This document shows, piece after piece, positions 34,778 through 45,144 of a stretch of DNA of 64,000 bases. The notes beneath the pieces are model-generated. The model was not told where the DNA came from and made no database searches. It saw nothing but the letters and a program-made list of their open reading frames with translations. Both the position numbers and the translations under genes were made by a program. Numbering within the stretch: the stretch's first letter is position 1; the number at the start of each line of letters is the position of its first letter. The stretch comes from Pararhizobium sp. A13 (lineage in GTDB: Bacteria; Pseudomonadota; Alphaproteobacteria; Rhizobiales; Rhizobiaceae): NCBI RefSeq assembly GCF_040126305.1, contig NZ_CP149511.1:930001-994000 (forward strand), in the 5' to 3' direction.

Positions 34778-34801
34778 TCACCTGCCGTTTGGCAGGTGAT
34801 A
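34778..34801 (+). terminator. Hairpin in the expression platform of the FMN riboswitch
   Basis: ATCACCTGCC gttt GGCAGGTGAT is a perfect 10-bp stem with a 4-base loop directly after the aptamer. It could act as terminator or sequester a start; the following bases (ACGCCGCCTTTTC) contain a short T run. Confidence 0.55.
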
Positions 34802-35036
34802 CGCCGCCTTTTCACCCAAGGGACGTTGGCGCTCCGGACCTTTGACCGGCATGTCACCGTCGCAACAAAAACCTTTAAAGGGCAAGACGATGACTGTCTT
34901 CGGTTGAGCCCGACCATCGACAGAGACCGACTGCGCTAACGTGACCAGTCAATAGACATGGACAATGGCGAAAGTAGGCGCAGACTTACATTGAACGTCG
35001 CAGAAATCGCGAACAGCAGGGCCTTGGCCCCGACCT
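34802..35036. other. Stretch after the riboswitch with no recognisable gene
   Basis: No riboflavin gene or other convincing frame is seen before the DeoR gene end. An ATG with AAAGGGC upstream near 34889 stops after five codons, which may be the scar of a lost riboswitch-controlled gene. Confidence 0.4.
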
Positions 35037-35801
35037 TCACTCGGCGACAACAGTGATCGGTATGCCAGCCGACCTCAAGCTCTCAAGAGAACCCTCATCC
35101 GGTTTGCTTCCAGTCAAAACGCCCGTGAACTCGTCCAGTTCACACAGAAATTGAAGCGCTCTTTTACCGAATTTGCCGTGGTCGACCAACAGGAACGTTC
35201 TCTCGGAAGCCCGCATCATCAAACGTTTCGCCTGTACAGACTCCTGCTCCCGGTGGAAGGCCGATGTCCCATAAACCGATGATGCCGACATGAATGCGAT
35301 GTCAGCTCGTAAAGAACGCAGCGCCTCTTCAGTCAAAAGCCCGAAAAACCCGTGAAACTTCTTGCTGTACTGGCCTCCGAGGGTAATCAGGGTAATTCCT
35401 TCTTTCCCAGCAAGAAGTTCAATCACGGCAAGATTGCTTGTGATCACTGTCAGCGGTTGCTTGTCGGCGATGTAGCGGGCAACACCTCCCGCAGTTGACC
35501 CGTCATCGATGATGACTGTCTGACCGGATTCGATTTGATCGGCTGCTGCTTTCGCGATGCGATCCTTTTCCTTCGCGGCCAAGCGTTGGCGGAACCTAAA
35601 ATCGACTTCGAACTGATTGTTCGGCTCAATCGAAGCCCCCCCGCGAATCCTACGCAGCAGCCCGTCTCCCTCAAGATCGTTCAGATCGCGGTGAATGGTC
35701 ATCTCCGACACGCCAAAGCGCGTTGAAAGCTCCTCGACCGTTACCGTCCCGGCTTCCATGAGGAGGTTCATGATGCTCTGCCTGCGGCTATTTAGTTTCA
35801 T
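35037..35801 (-). CDS. DeoR-family transcriptional regulator
   Basis: 254 residues from ATG 35801 (GAGGA nine bases upstream; the ATG at 35810 sits directly on that site). N-terminal HTH TVEELSTRFGVSEMTIHRDLNDLE (~21-44) and the DeoR sensor domain with IIDDGSTAGGVARYI, VITSNLAVIELL and HGKFGKRAL. Such proteins sense phosphorylated sugars. Divergent from the transketolase-FBPase-aldolase operon, with a 9-bp inverted repeat between them, so it most likely represses that operon and itself. Confidence 0.88.
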   Translation of the reverse strand: MKLNSRRQSIMNLLMEAGTVTVEELSTRFGVSEMTIHRDLNDLEGDGLLRRIRGGASIEPNNQFEVDFRFRQRLAAKEKDRIAKAAADQIESGQTVIIDDGSTAGGVARYIADKQPLTVITSNLAVIELLAGKEGITLITLGGQYSKKFHGFFGLLTEEALRSLRADIAFMSASSVYGTSAFHREQESVQAKRLMMRASERTFLLVDHGKFGKRALQFLCELDEFTGVLTGSKPDEGSLESLRSAGIPITVVAE

Positions 35802-35889
35802 CTCTCGCATTCCTCGTTTTCAGGCAGCTGGCTTGTTTTTATGGCGAGCAAGGCCCGATGTAAACAAACACAATCTACAACATATGAAA

Positions 35890-35917
35890 CAAAAATAATG
35901 TTACTTTGTTATTTTTG
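35890..35917. promoter_or_regulatory. Candidate DeoR operator
   Basis: CAAAAATAA (35890-35898) and TTATTTTTG (35909-35917) are perfect inverted halves with a 10-bp spacer, in the divergent region between the DeoR gene and the transketolase gene. Further AAACAAA motifs lie on the DeoR side. Confidence 0.6.
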
Positions 35918-35980
35918 GTTGTTAGAGAATACGGCTCGTGATATCCCGCGTCATCCAGAAAACTCCAGGAGGCAACAGTC

Positions 35981-37978
35981 GTGACTCTACCCAGTAGTGA
36001 ACTCTTCCAGTTGGCGAATTGTATTCGAGCGCTGTCCATCGACGCTGTCGAAGCCGCGAATTCGGGGCATCCGGGTATGCCGATGGGCATGGCTGACGCG
36101 GCAGCAGTACTCTTTGCGCGGCACCTGAAGTTCGACGCTGCAAACCCGTCGTGGCCTGACCGCGATCGATTTGTTTTGTCCAACGGCCATGGCTCGATGT
36201 TGCTCTACAGCGTTCTTCATCTGACCGGCTACACCGATATGCCCATCGAGGAGATCAAGAACTTTCGCCAATGGGGCTCAAAGACGCCGGGCCATCCCGA
36301 GTATGGTCACACCGAAGGTGTGGAAACCACGACGGGGCCGCTTGGCCAAGGTCTGGCGAGCGCTGTTGGCATGGCGATTGCGGAGCGTGCACTCGCCGCT
36401 CAGTTCGGGAGCGATGTCGTAGACCATCGAACGTACGTCTGTTGCGGCGACGGATGCCTGATGGAGGGCGTTGGACAAGAAGCCGTCTCCCTCGCGGGGC
36501 ATCTGCGCCTTGCAAAGCTGACGGTTCTCTACGATGACAACAACATCACGATCGATGGATCAACCAGCCTTTCCCTCAGCGACAATATTCCGGTCAAGTT
36601 TGAAGCTTGCGGCTGGAGCGTCGAACAAGTTGATGGTCACGACCATGAGGCAATCGACGCCGCGTTGCGACGCGCCAAGGAATCCAATCGCCCGACCTTG
36701 ATCGCTCTCAAAACCATTATCGGCTACGGTTCACCGACCAAAGCCGGAAAGAACTCTTCACACGGCGCTCCGCTCGGAGCCAATGAGGCAGCAGGTGCAA
36801 AAGCCGCCATCGGCTGGACGGCCGCGCCTTTTGAAACTCCCGAAAGTCTGTTGTCCACATGGCGGGAAGTTGGCCGTCGCGGTTCGGTGACGCGGGAGCA
36901 ATGGAAAGGCCGATTTGCTGCCCAAACCGTTGAGGCACAAGCAGAGTTCCTCCGCCGAATCAAAGGTGACTTGCCGCAGTTCTTCGATCATGCGGTTGCC
37001 GCAGCGAAGGCGAAGCTCATTGAGAATCCACAAACCGTTGCGACCCGTAAGGCAAGCCAGATTGCGCTTGAAACCCTTACAGCCGCCCTCCCCGAAATGA
37101 TTGGTGGCTCTGCCGATCTCACGCACTCGAACCTGACCCGGGTTGCCGCGGTTGACAGCGACTTTGGCCCGGATCGTGCTGACGGTCGCTACGTAAGCTA
37201 CGGTATCCGGGAATTCGCAATGGCTGCCGCAATGAATGGCATGGCGGTCCATGGCGGATTGATCCCCTTTGCCGGAACATTTCTGGTTTTTTCCGACTAC
37301 GCACGCAACGCAATTCGTCTTTCCGCACTCATGGGGACCAGGGTTGTCTACGTCTTGACACATGACTCCATTGGGCTGGGGGAAGACGGCCCGACCCACC
37401 AACCGGTCGAGCACCTGGCAAGCCTGCGGGCTATGCCCAACCTGCATGTATTCCGTCCCGCTGACACGATCGAGACCCTTGAATGCTGGGCGATCGCACT
37501 TCAGTCGCAACGCACGCCATCGGTTCTTGCGCTCTCTCGTCAGAACGTGCCGCAATTACGCACCGATGCAGGGGGGCAAAACTTCTCCGCCCATGGAGCC
37601 TATGTCATTCGTCAGGCGGACGGCCCTCGTGACGTTAGCCTTCTGGCGACCGGAACCGAGGTTTCTCTCGCTGTGGAAACTGCCAAGCGCCTTGAAGAAG
37701 AAGGGCTTGCCGTCGCCGTTGTTTCAATGCCGTCCTGGGATCTCTTTGAAGCGCAGTCGGCAGCATACAAGCAAGATGTTCTCGGAACGGCACCCAGGAT
37801 CGCCATCGAGGCCGCAGGCAAATTTGGCTGGACCCGTTATGTCGCGAGCGAAGACGACGTCATTGGAATGCCCGGCTTTGGCGCATCCGCTCCGGCCGAA
37901 ACCCTTTACAAGGAGTTCGGCATTACCTCTGAAAATATCATTGCGCGTGCCAGGTTGCTGCTGGGGCGCAACCGATGA
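35981..37978 (+). CDS. tkt: Transketolase
   Basis: 665 residues, full length. GTG start at 35981 with AGGAGG eight bases upstream. Thiamine-diphosphate motif [14 protein letters not shown]...NNITIDG (~156-190), and the transketolase signature [20 protein letters not shown] (~467-486). Transfers two-carbon units between ketose and aldose phosphates. First gene of an operon with FBPase and aldolase, coupled by an ATGA overlap to the next gene. In this context it can combine erythrose 4-phosphate with xylulose 5-phosphate to give fructose 6-phosphate and glyceraldehyde 3-phosphate. Confidence 0.95.
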   Translation: MTLPSSELFQLANCIRALSIDAVEAANSGHPGMPMGMADAAAVLFARHLKFDAANPSWPDRDRFVLSNGHGSMLLYSVLHLTGYTDMPIEEIKNFRQWGSKTPGHPEYGHTEGVETTTGPLGQGLASAVGMAIAERALAAQFGSDVVDHRTYVCCGDGCLMEGVGQEAVSLAGHLRLAKLTVLYDDNNITIDGSTSLSLSDNIPVKFEACGWSVEQVDGHDHEAIDAALRRAKESNRPTLIALKTIIGYGSPTKAGKNSSHGAPLGANEAAGAKAAIGWTAAPFETPESLLSTWREVGRRGSVTREQWKGRFAAQTVEAQAEFLRRIKGDLPQFFDHAVAAAKAKLIENPQTVATRKASQIALETLTAALPEMIGGSADLTHSNLTRVAAVDSDFGPDRADGRYVSYGIREFAMAAAMNGMAVHGGLIPFAGTFLVFSDYARNAIRLSALMGTRVVYVLTHDSIGLGEDGPTHQPVEHLASLRAMPNLHVFRPADTIETLECWAIALQSQRTPSVLALSRQNVPQLRTDAGGQNFSAHGAYVIRQADGPRDVSLLATGTEVSLAVETAKRLEEEGLAVAVVSMPSWDLFEAQSAAYKQDVLGTAPRIAIEAAGKFGWTRYVASEDDVIGMPGFGASAPAETLYKEFGITSENIIARARLLLGRNR

Positions 37979-39015
37979 GAAACAGCCAACCGAACGATCG
38001 ACTCGTTCTCGAAGGAGACAACGTCCGAATATCAGGCCTGCTTGTTGCCGACTACCTATACGGATGGGCCAAGCAAGATCCGCTCCGAATGGAGACGAGT
38101 GCCATGATACTGGCAATATTGGAAGGCGCCCGTCGTCTTGCCACCCGATTGTCCCAAGGTTCGCTACCCGGAGATCCCGGACAGCCGTCGGGCTCAAACG
38201 CTGATGGTGACACGCAGAAGCGCATTGATGTCGGTGCCCACCTCCTGTTTGTCGACCTCTTGCTGAAGGCAGGTGTTGGATCGGTACTGTCCGAAGAGGC
38301 GGAGCTGCCGATAGCTGGTCGTCCGGGAGGTAAGGTCGTCGTTGCAATCGACCCACTGGACGGCTCGGGCAATGTCGGCATTGGCGCCCCATTGGGCACC
38401 ATTTTCTCCATTCTGCCGGCCGCTACTGTCGTGGCAGGGGATCACTTTCTTCGGCCCGGCAGAGACCAGATCGCGGCCGGCTATATCTCATACGGCCACA
38501 CTGTCGATCTTGGCTTCTCTGTCGGAGATGGCGTGGTTCTTGCCACGCTCTGCCCCGACAGCCGTCAGTTCCATATCGTCAAGAGGTCGGTTTCTCTTGA
38601 CGCTGAGACGACGGACCTCGCCTTCAATGCATCAGTACATCGGCATCTGACGCCGGAAATGAGGAACTATGTTGATGATTGCTTCGCTGGCCGGGATGGT
38701 TCCAGAGGGAAGAATTTCAACATGCGCTGGCTCGGCGCGCTTGTCGGGGAGCTTCACCGAATACTCATGCGAAATGGCCTCTTCTTCTACGTGAGCGACC
38801 AACGGCCCGGTTACGAGCAAGGTCGGTTGCGATTGATTTATGAGGCAAACCCGGTGGCGTTCCTATGCGAGCAAGCTGGGGCACGTGCGTCAGACGGACG
38901 AGACGCAATACTCGACAAGAAGGCCTCCGCTTATCATGAGCGCACGCCGCTTGTGTTTGGTGCATCCGCCGAGGTCCAGACCGTGTCCAGGTATCTGAAC
39001 CGGCGTATCCCGTGA
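37975..39015 (+). CDS. fbp: Class I fructose-1,6-bisphosphatase
   Basis: 346 residues, overlapping the transketolase stop by four bases. The metal-binding motif reads DPLDGSGN (the usual DPLDGSSN with one Ser replaced by Gly), preceded by the conserved SEEAELP. The C-terminal [20 protein letters not shown] matches the class I consensus. Hydrolyses fructose 1,6-bisphosphate to fructose 6-phosphate. Its grouping with transketolase and class II aldolase recalls Calvin-cycle (cbbF-T-A) clusters, but no RuBisCO or phosphoribulokinase is present here. Confidence 0.93.
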   Translation: MRNSQPNDRLVLEGDNVRISGLLVADYLYGWAKQDPLRMETSAMILAILEGARRLATRLSQGSLPGDPGQPSGSNADGDTQKRIDVGAHLLFVDLLLKAGVGSVLSEEAELPIAGRPGGKVVVAIDPLDGSGNVGIGAPLGTIFSILPAATVVAGDHFLRPGRDQIAAGYISYGHTVDLGFSVGDGVVLATLCPDSRQFHIVKRSVSLDAETTDLAFNASVHRHLTPEMRNYVDDCFAGRDGSRGKNFNMRWLGALVGELHRILMRNGLFFYVSDQRPGYEQGRLRLIYEANPVAFLCEQAGARASDGRDAILDKKASAYHERTPLVFGASAEVQTVSRYLNRRIP

Positions 39016-39040
39016 TCTAACAAATGAAAGGAGCAGATCC

Positions 39041-40126
39041 ATGCCCCGGATCACCCTCAGACAGTTGCTCGACCATGCGGCCGAGAAGAGCTATGGCGTG
39101 CCAGCCTTCAACATCAACAACATGGAGCAGGCACTTGCGATCATGTTTGCCGCGAATGATTGCGATGCGCCGGTTATTTTGCAGGCGTCACGCGGCGCGC
39201 GAAACTATGCAACAGATATCATGCTGAGGCACATGATCGATGCGGTAACTGAAATCTATCCGAACATTCCCGTTTGTGTGCATTTGGATCATGGAAACGA
39301 ACCAGAGACTTGCAGGACCGCGATAGAAGCCGGTTTTACGTCGGTTATGATGGATGGTTCGTTGCTCGCCGACGGTAAGACACCCGCAGATTGGGCGTAC
39401 AATGTGGCAGTCACTCGATCGGTGACAGATGCGGCTCACGCCAGGGGCGTATCGGTGGAAGGCGAGCTTGGCGTACTTGGCTCCCTCGAGACGGGAATGG
39501 GTGACCAGGAGGATGGTCACGGCGCCGAAGGGCAGTTGAGTCACGACCAGCTTTTGACTGACCCCGACGAGGCGCTAAAATTTGTCGAAGCCACCAAGGT
39601 CGATGCTCTGGCGGTCGCAATGGGGACGTCACACGGCGCCTACAAGTTCAGCCGCAAACCAGACGGGTCCGTTCTTGCAATGAACGTTATAGAAGCGATC
39701 CATCACAAATTGCCAAACACACATCTCGTCATGCATGGATCCTCGACGGTCCCGGAAGAACTGCAGGATATCATCAACCGGTTTGGCGGCGAGATGAAGC
39801 CCACATGGGGCGTCCCTGTTGACGAGATCCAGCGCGGCATCAAGAGCGGTGTGCGCAAGGTCAATATCGACACCGATTGTCGGCTTGCCATGACCGGACA
39901 GGTACGCAGGGTTCTGATGAGCGACCCCGCCGAGTTCGATCCGCGCAAGTATCTGAAACCGGCCATGGACGCGCTGACACGCCTGTGCAAACAGCGTTTC
40001 GAGGAGTTCGGGACCTCAGGCAACGCCTCCAGAATTCGTCCCCTGCCGCTTGCTGAAATGGCAAAGCGCTACGCGACGGGAAGCCTTGACCCGGTGCACG
40101 TCGCAGGTTGCGTTTCGGGCGAGTAG
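39041..40126 (+). CDS. Class II fructose-bisphosphate aldolase (CbbA/Fba type)
   Basis: 361 residues. Zinc-site His in PVCVHLDHG (~80-88), [13 protein letters not shown] (~145-157), GTSHGAYKF and the second His region [26 protein letters not shown] provides the phosphate-binding end. Condenses dihydroxyacetone phosphate and glyceraldehyde 3-phosphate or cleaves fructose 1,6-bisphosphate. 25 bases after the FBPase gene with AAAGGAG before the ATG. It ends the operon. Confidence 0.95.
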   Translation: MPRITLRQLLDHAAEKSYGVPAFNINNMEQALAIMFAANDCDAPVILQASRGARNYATDIMLRHMIDAVTEIYPNIPVCVHLDHGNEPETCRTAIEAGFTSVMMDGSLLADGKTPADWAYNVAVTRSVTDAAHARGVSVEGELGVLGSLETGMGDQEDGHGAEGQLSHDQLLTDPDEALKFVEATKVDALAVAMGTSHGAYKFSRKPDGSVLAMNVIEAIHHKLPNTHLVMHGSSTVPEELQDIINRFGGEMKPTWGVPVDEIQRGIKSGVRKVNIDTDCRLAMTGQVRRVLMSDPAEFDPRKYLKPAMDALTRLCKQRFEEFGTSGNASRIRPLPLAEMAKRYATGSLDPVHVAGCVSGE

Positions 40127-40357
40127 TCTGACGTTGATTGCATGGATGTGTGCGATTGTGGCGCGCAGGAGGCCGCACCAAAACGCCTGCGCCTCAATGT
40201 TGAGGCACAGGTGCAAGAATGTGCGCGACTTAAGCGGCGCGCGCCATTGGGCTGATGCAGCGCATAAGGATGACGTTCGCTCCCCCTCGGCTGACTTCGT
40301 TGGGATAAATCACAGCAGAACCCGACGGGACGCTCACCGCGTGCCGAGACGGTATCA

Positions 40358-40966
40358 TCAGTCGGAGCGGACGATGCCATAGATAATATCGCGGCCTTTT
40401 CTGAGCGCTGCACGCGGCATGGCTACGGTGCGGCCGAGAAGGTGCCCTGCTCTGTGCAGGGACGACAGATCGAATCCTACATCCACTGCATCGTTCGCTG
40501 TTGACTGCGCGACTGCTGGATCTGGGCTCGGCCCGGAATAACCCACAATCAGCGGATCCTGCGTTTCGCACTTTGGAATGCAGCGATCAAACCGTAAAAC
40601 GCCTTGAGGCATCTTTCCCCTAGCGGCTACCCGTCTGCCATCGGCACTGGATGTCGTGCGCTTCTGCGAAGCAACGGGCTTCAGCGTGGGGATGACCGTC
40701 GCGCGAAGGTCTGATTTCGTTGCAAGTGTTCCTTCAAAAGCGGGACTCGCATCGATAGCGGCCTGTAGTCTGGTCGGCTTGTCTTCGCGGAGGCCACTGG
40801 CGCCCGCGACGTGCTCTTTGGTGTCGGCTGGCCTGACCGCTACGTGGCGGGCGACAGCGAAAGACAGACCGATGACGATGGCGCAAGCACCGATTTTGAT
40901 GCCTGCTCGCCGACCCGTCTCAGGTCGGACCCCATACCTCGTCGCCTGTTGCGCATTCATCGTCAT
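40358..40966 (-). CDS. Hypothetical single-pass membrane protein
   Basis: 202 residues from ATG 40966, with GAGGAC upstream. One hydrophobic segment (IKIGACAIVIGLSFAVARHVAV, ~23-44) follows a short basic N-terminus; the rest is polar, with a Cys pair (RCIPKCET) and Lys/Arg-rich stretches, probably periplasmic. No family recognised. It stands alone between the aldolase operon and the RTX gene. Confidence 0.55.
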   Translation of the reverse strand: MTMNAQQATRYGVRPETGRRAGIKIGACAIVIGLSFAVARHVAVRPADTKEHVAGASGLREDKPTRLQAAIDASPAFEGTLATKSDLRATVIPTLKPVASQKRTTSSADGRRVAARGKMPQGVLRFDRCIPKCETQDPLIVGYSGPSPDPAVAQSTANDAVDVGFDLSSLHRAGHLLGRTVAMPRAALRKGRDIIYGIVRSD

Positions 40967-41079
40967 CGTACGTCCTCATTCCTGTGTCTGGGATGGTTTG
41001 TTACAGCCCCGGAATTTTTGGATAGTTGTCGCCGAGACACGTTCGCACACGTGGCGTGCGACACGTCCTTCTTCACCCA

Positions 41080-42009
41080 TCATAGGATGAAATCACCCTT
41101 GGCAAGCTCGACCACGTGGTCCAGATGGATGGTGAAGTCAGCGGCCCCATCGCCGTTGGTATCGCCGTAGATGAAGGTGTCCGAACCCTTTGTCTCGTAA
41201 CGAAGCTCTCCGGCCGTGCCGTGGAACTTTTCAGAACTGATGAAGGTGAAAGTGTCATTCGGGTTCAGACCGTTGCGAGAAATCGCATCGATGTCCGCAA
41301 TATCGATACGGTCGCCTTCGTTGCTGGAAAAGTCGGTGATGGTGTCGCTGCCGAGACGGCCGGATTCGGCTGCAGTCTTGTAAACGAACACATCGTTGCC
41401 CGAGCCACCGGTGAGGAGGTCCTTGCCAAGACCGCCCCAGAGAGTGTCGTTGCCGTCTCCTCCTGTCAGGGTATCCTTGCCGAACCTGCCATAGAGCTTG
41501 TCATCGCCAGCGCCACCATTCAGGCTGTTGTTGCCCGCGTTTCCAAGCAGGGTGTTGTCAAGATCGTTCCCCGTGCCACGAAGCGCCTTCGTTCCTGTCA
41601 GACTTAGGTTCTCGATATTCGAAGACAGGCTATAGCTGACAGAACTAATGACGGTGTCCGTGCCGCCCTCATCGACGTCCATTGCTTTGTCGCGGACGTC
41701 GTCAACGATGTAGGTATCGTTGCCGTCGCCCCCTTTGAGGATATCAACCCCTCTTCCGCCGTCCAGAATGTCGTTGCCACTGCCGCCGCTGATCGTATCG
41801 CTGCCGCGCCCCCCAAACAGAATATCCGCTTTGGCTGTGCCGTTTATCACCTGATCGCCGCGGCCAAGAAAATCATCCCACCAGTCGGGCGTATCATAAT
41901 TGTTCAGGTCGATATCGTCAGGATTCCACCACTCTGTTGCAGCGCCATGTACAGCGGCTTTAGACGTCTCGGATGTAATCGATTCGTAGTTGGTTTGGGT
42001 CATTGCCAT
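41080..42009 (-). CDS. RTX calcium-binding repeat protein, probable type I secretion substrate
   Basis: About 309 residues from ATG 42009 (AAGGAAG seven bases upstream). Glycine-rich nonapeptide repeats of the GGxGxDxLx type recur in two blocks (residues ~70-105 and ~170-215: [41 protein letters not shown]), followed by a serralysin-type C-terminal domain ([22 protein letters not shown]...). There is no N-terminal signal peptide, and the C-terminus ends [13 protein letters not shown], suited to type I secretion. No catalytic domain is visible, and no ABC/HlyD secretion genes adjoin it. Possibly a surface or matrix protein. Confidence 0.85.
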   Translation of the reverse strand: MAMTQTNYESITSETSKAAVHGAATEWWNPDDIDLNNYDTPDWWDDFLGRGDQVINGTAKADILFGGRGSDTISGGSGNDILDGGRGVDILKGGDGNDTYIVDDVRDKAMDVDEGGTDTVISSVSYSLSSNIENLSLTGTKALRGTGNDLDNTLLGNAGNNSLNGGAGDDKLYGRFGKDTLTGGDGNDTLWGGLGKDLLTGGSGNDVFVYKTAAESGRLGSDTITDFSSNEGDRIDIADIDAISRNGLNPNDTFTFISSEKFHGTAGELRYETKGSDTFIYGDTNGDGAADFTIHLDHVVELAKGDFIL

Positions 42010-42081
42010 GACAGTGCTTCCTTGTGCGAACCACCGATACGTGGTGGTAGCCAAAGCCATACCAAGAACGAGCGTTTTCAA

Positions 42082-42867
42082 ATGTTCTGTTATGTTGGGT
42101 TATGTTGCCGAGCCGGTCGTCAGAAGTTCGACGGCGCGACCATCGCCATTTTACCCGGTGACGACCTTCACCACAGCGACAGTGCTGTGATCTACGAAGC
42201 CAGCGTTTCGAGCAGCCGCGCGCCTCTGGCGCCAGCCATGATCAGAAACGTCTCGTCCGCGTTCTTAAACCCAAAGCTCCAGCCCGCCGCCGTGATCGGC
42301 AGACTGGTAGGATTTTGATGGATGCCGACGCCGCCCGAGCAGTGCCCAATTCGCGTTCCACCAGGACAACATTGGCGAGATCCGCCTGGTCGATCTGCGC
42401 AAGGGGTATCCGAAAGGCGCAGCATATATCTCCAACCACTTAAAGATCTGAAACTGTTAACTATTTTACAGCGCTCCTTGTCCAAGTGTTGAAACCGGAA
42501 CCGAGGTCGGTACAACTAAAGCGTTTCCCGAAACAGTGCTCCTTGCGGAAACCGCCTCAGCTGAAAGTGGAGATCGACAATCTCCGCGCGGCTACCCCCC
42601 GCGAAATGATTTCGCTCGGCTTAACAATGATCGCGTCCAGTGAACGCCTCGTATCATTCCGCCTTGCTAAATGATGCGAGCTATTTCCAGCGTTCCAACC
42701 AGATCCTTGCGCTCCACTGAATGCCGGTGGAACACAAGGCGCTCCTCTAAAGCAGTGGCTGGAAGAGTGACGCCTCGGCATGGACCGGCAGCACACGCAA
42801 CTGCCGATTCAAATATTGAGACCGCGACGATCCACGTTCGCCGCACCAAAAATTAAAGGAATTTGCA
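42082..42867. other. Long gap with no assigned gene
   Basis: Several short frames exist on both strands (for example minus 42192-42515, ending ETFLIMAGARGARLLETLAS) but none has a recognisable family, and the neighbouring frames look like pieces of one decayed gene. The last 30 bases hold the ribosome site of the chemoreceptor gene (AAAGGA). Confidence 0.3.
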
Positions 42868-44796
42868 ATGAAACGACCCAGCGTAAAATCGTCCTTGATC
42901 GGCATCGTTGCCGGCATGTTTTTTATTGCGGCCATACTGTCCTGGGTGTCGATTTCCTCGATGAGCGAAATCGGTGCCAACAATGACGAGGTCATCGACG
43001 TCTGGTTGCCGAGTGTCGAGCGGTCGAAAGAAATAGACACTGCACTTTCGGATATGCGGATCGCTTACATGAAGCACGTTCTGGCGAGTAGTGCCGACGA
43101 AGAAGCCGCGGCGACCAAAACGATTGCCGATGAAACGGCGCGCTTTGCCAAAGCGGTCGACGACTTTGCCGCTCTCGTGCCCGAAGGTGCGGCCGGCGAA
43201 AAAGCTGAGCTGAAAAAGATACGGGATGCCAGCGAAAAATATCAGGCGGCCGGCGCCAAGATGGTGGCTGTCTCAGCCGCGGGAAAGGACGATGAAGCAA
43301 AGCAGATCATCTCCAAGGAAATGCTGCCGCTCGCAACCGAGATGGCGAAGTCGATCGACGTCATCACAGGCATCAACAAGGAAGGAGCGGCTCAATCGGG
43401 CGCGGACAGCCAAGTGCTTACGGAGCACTCGCTGAACATGGTCTATATCCTGTGCGCGGTTGCGCTTCTGGTCGGCGCGGCCGCCATCTTTTTTGCCACT
43501 GCCGGCATTGCCAATCCCATTCAGCGGATCACCGGGGCGATGCGCATTCTCGCTTCCGGCGATACCGCTGCCGAAATTCCCTTTGCCGGCCGCAACGACG
43601 AAATCGGCGCGATGGCTGCGGCCGTCAACGTATTCCGCGAGGCCGCCATTGCCAACAGCCGACTTGAAGGCGAAGCGCATGCCACGCGCCAGCGCCAGGA
43701 GGCCGAACGGGCGGCGGTCCAGAAACGCACCGACATGGAAGCTGAACAACTGCGCTTTGCCTCCGACAATCTTGGTGCCGGCCTCAAACGTCTCGCCGCC
43801 GGCGATCTGGCCTTCCAGTTGAACGAGGCCTTCGCGCCGGACTTCGAGCCGCTGCGCCACGACTTCAACCAGTCCGTCCGCCAGCTCGGCAGTGCACTTG
43901 CGGCGATTGCCGAAAGTATAAGCACCATGGACAACGGCACCCGCGAGATCGCCTCCGGCGCCCAGGATCTCGCCAAGCGGACCGAACAGCAGGCCGCCTC
44001 GCTCGAGGAGACCGCTGCCGCCCTCGATCAGATCACCGCCAATGTCGGGTCGTCGACGAAGCTGACGGAAGAGGCCCGCACGGTTGCAACGCAGGCCAAC
44101 CACAGTGCCGCGAAATCGGCCGAAGTCGTCTCGCATGCCGAGGAGGCGATGCGCCGGATCGAGGAGAGCTCGCAGCAGATTTCCAACATCATCGGCGTCA
44201 TCGACGAGATCGCCTTCCAGACCAATCTGCTGGCGCTGAATGCCGGCGTCGAGGCAGCGCGGGCCGGTGATGCCGGCAAGGGCTTTGCGGTTGTCGCCCA
44301 GGAAGTGCGCGAACTGGCGCAGCGTTCCGCCCAGGCCGCCAAAGAAATCAAGGGACTGATCCGCAACTCGACGAGCGAAGTGGAAAGCGGTGTCAAGCTG
44401 GTGCGCGACACAGGCGAGGCGCTAAACGTGATCGGCGGCTTCATCGGTCAGGTCAATAACCATATGAACGCGATCGCCGTTTCGGCAAAGGAGCAGGCGA
44501 CGGGACTGGCCGAGATCAACACCGCGGTCAATTCGATGGACCAGAGCACCCAGCAGAACGCGGCGATGGTCGAGGAATCGACGGCGGCGGCCTCGAGCCT
44601 GGCGCTCGAAGCGGGCAAGCTGCGCAATCTCGTTGCGCAGTTCACGCTCGAAGGCGCCGCCGCGCAGCCGCGCGCTGTGGACCGGACCAGCCGGCCGGTC
44701 ATTTCGCCGGCCCGTGCGCTGGGTAACAAACTCGCCAGCGCCTTCGGCGGCAGAGCCGCCACCGCCGCGGCTGTACAGGAGTGGGAGGACTTTTGA
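42868..44796 (+). CDS. Methyl-accepting chemotaxis protein with CheR/CheB docking tail
   Basis: 642 residues. Transmembrane segment 1 (~9-31), a periplasmic four-helix-bundle-type sensor (~35-190), transmembrane segment 2 (~192-214), a HAMP domain (~215-265) and a second HAMP-like part, then the coiled-coil signalling domain with the conserved tip [20 protein letters not shown]...[16 protein letters not shown] (~445-485). The last residues, EWEDF, resemble the NWETF pentapeptide that tethers the CheR methyltransferase and CheB methylesterase, separated from the body by a flexible linker. The attractant is unknown. No che genes are adjacent. Confidence 0.93.
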   Translation: MKRPSVKSSLIGIVAGMFFIAAILSWVSISSMSEIGANNDEVIDVWLPSVERSKEIDTALSDMRIAYMKHVLASSADEEAAATKTIADETARFAKAVDDFAALVPEGAAGEKAELKKIRDASEKYQAAGAKMVAVSAAGKDDEAKQIISKEMLPLATEMAKSIDVITGINKEGAAQSGADSQVLTEHSLNMVYILCAVALLVGAAAIFFATAGIANPIQRITGAMRILASGDTAAEIPFAGRNDEIGAMAAAVNVFREAAIANSRLEGEAHATRQRQEAERAAVQKRTDMEAEQLRFASDNLGAGLKRLAAGDLAFQLNEAFAPDFEPLRHDFNQSVRQLGSALAAIAESISTMDNGTREIASGAQDLAKRTEQQAASLEETAAALDQITANVGSSTKLTEEARTVATQANHSAAKSAEVVSHAEEAMRRIEESSQQISNIIGVIDEIAFQTNLLALNAGVEAARAGDAGKGFAVVAQEVRELAQRSAQAAKEIKGLIRNSTSEVESGVKLVRDTGEALNVIGGFIGQVNNHMNAIAVSAKEQATGLAEINTAVNSMDQSTQQNAAMVEESTAAASSLALEAGKLRNLVAQFTLEGAAAQPRAVDRTSRPVISPARALGNKLASAFGGRAATAAAVQEWEDF

Positions 44797-45144
44797 GGAT
44801 GGCTCCGCTTGCGCAATCGCCGGCGGAATCCGGCAGCGGTACCTGATCATTCGAGCCACCGACCAGGAAGTCCGCGTCAGAACGACCACCATCCGCGAGA
44901 CTCGCGGATGGCCCCCTCAACCCCGGTACCGCATTCGCCGCCGGACATCGTCGGCGTGAGCCTTACAAGAGGGCAGAGTGCTCGGTTCCGGACAACGGGG
45001 CTAGGTAATTGGCCGCTGCGAGGTGGCTCCCGGCTCGTAGAACGCTACAATTTTAGGCCTGGAACGCGATCTAGGTCGCGTAAAGTTGTCCTTCGTGCAT
45101 GATAACAGAGACTGCCTCTCTGTCATTCCTGCTGCGGATTTTTC
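44797..45144. other. Intergenic region with a strong hairpin after the chemoreceptor gene
   Basis: CCATCCGCGA (44889-44898) pairs perfectly with TCGCGGATGG (44902-44911) around a 3-base loop; no T run follows. It may end the chemoreceptor transcript. No gene is seen in the rest. Confidence 0.45.

Noticed and set aside
36000..40126. Calvin-cycle (cbb) operon
   Set aside because: Transketolase, FBPase and aldolase are present, but RuBisCO, phosphoribulokinase and a CbbR-type LysR regulator are absent; the regulator is DeoR-type and the neighbours are polyol genes.
42192..42515. 107-codon minus-strand frame
   Set aside because: Similarity cannot be assigned; the adjacent frame also looks partly coding, so at best it is decayed sequence.
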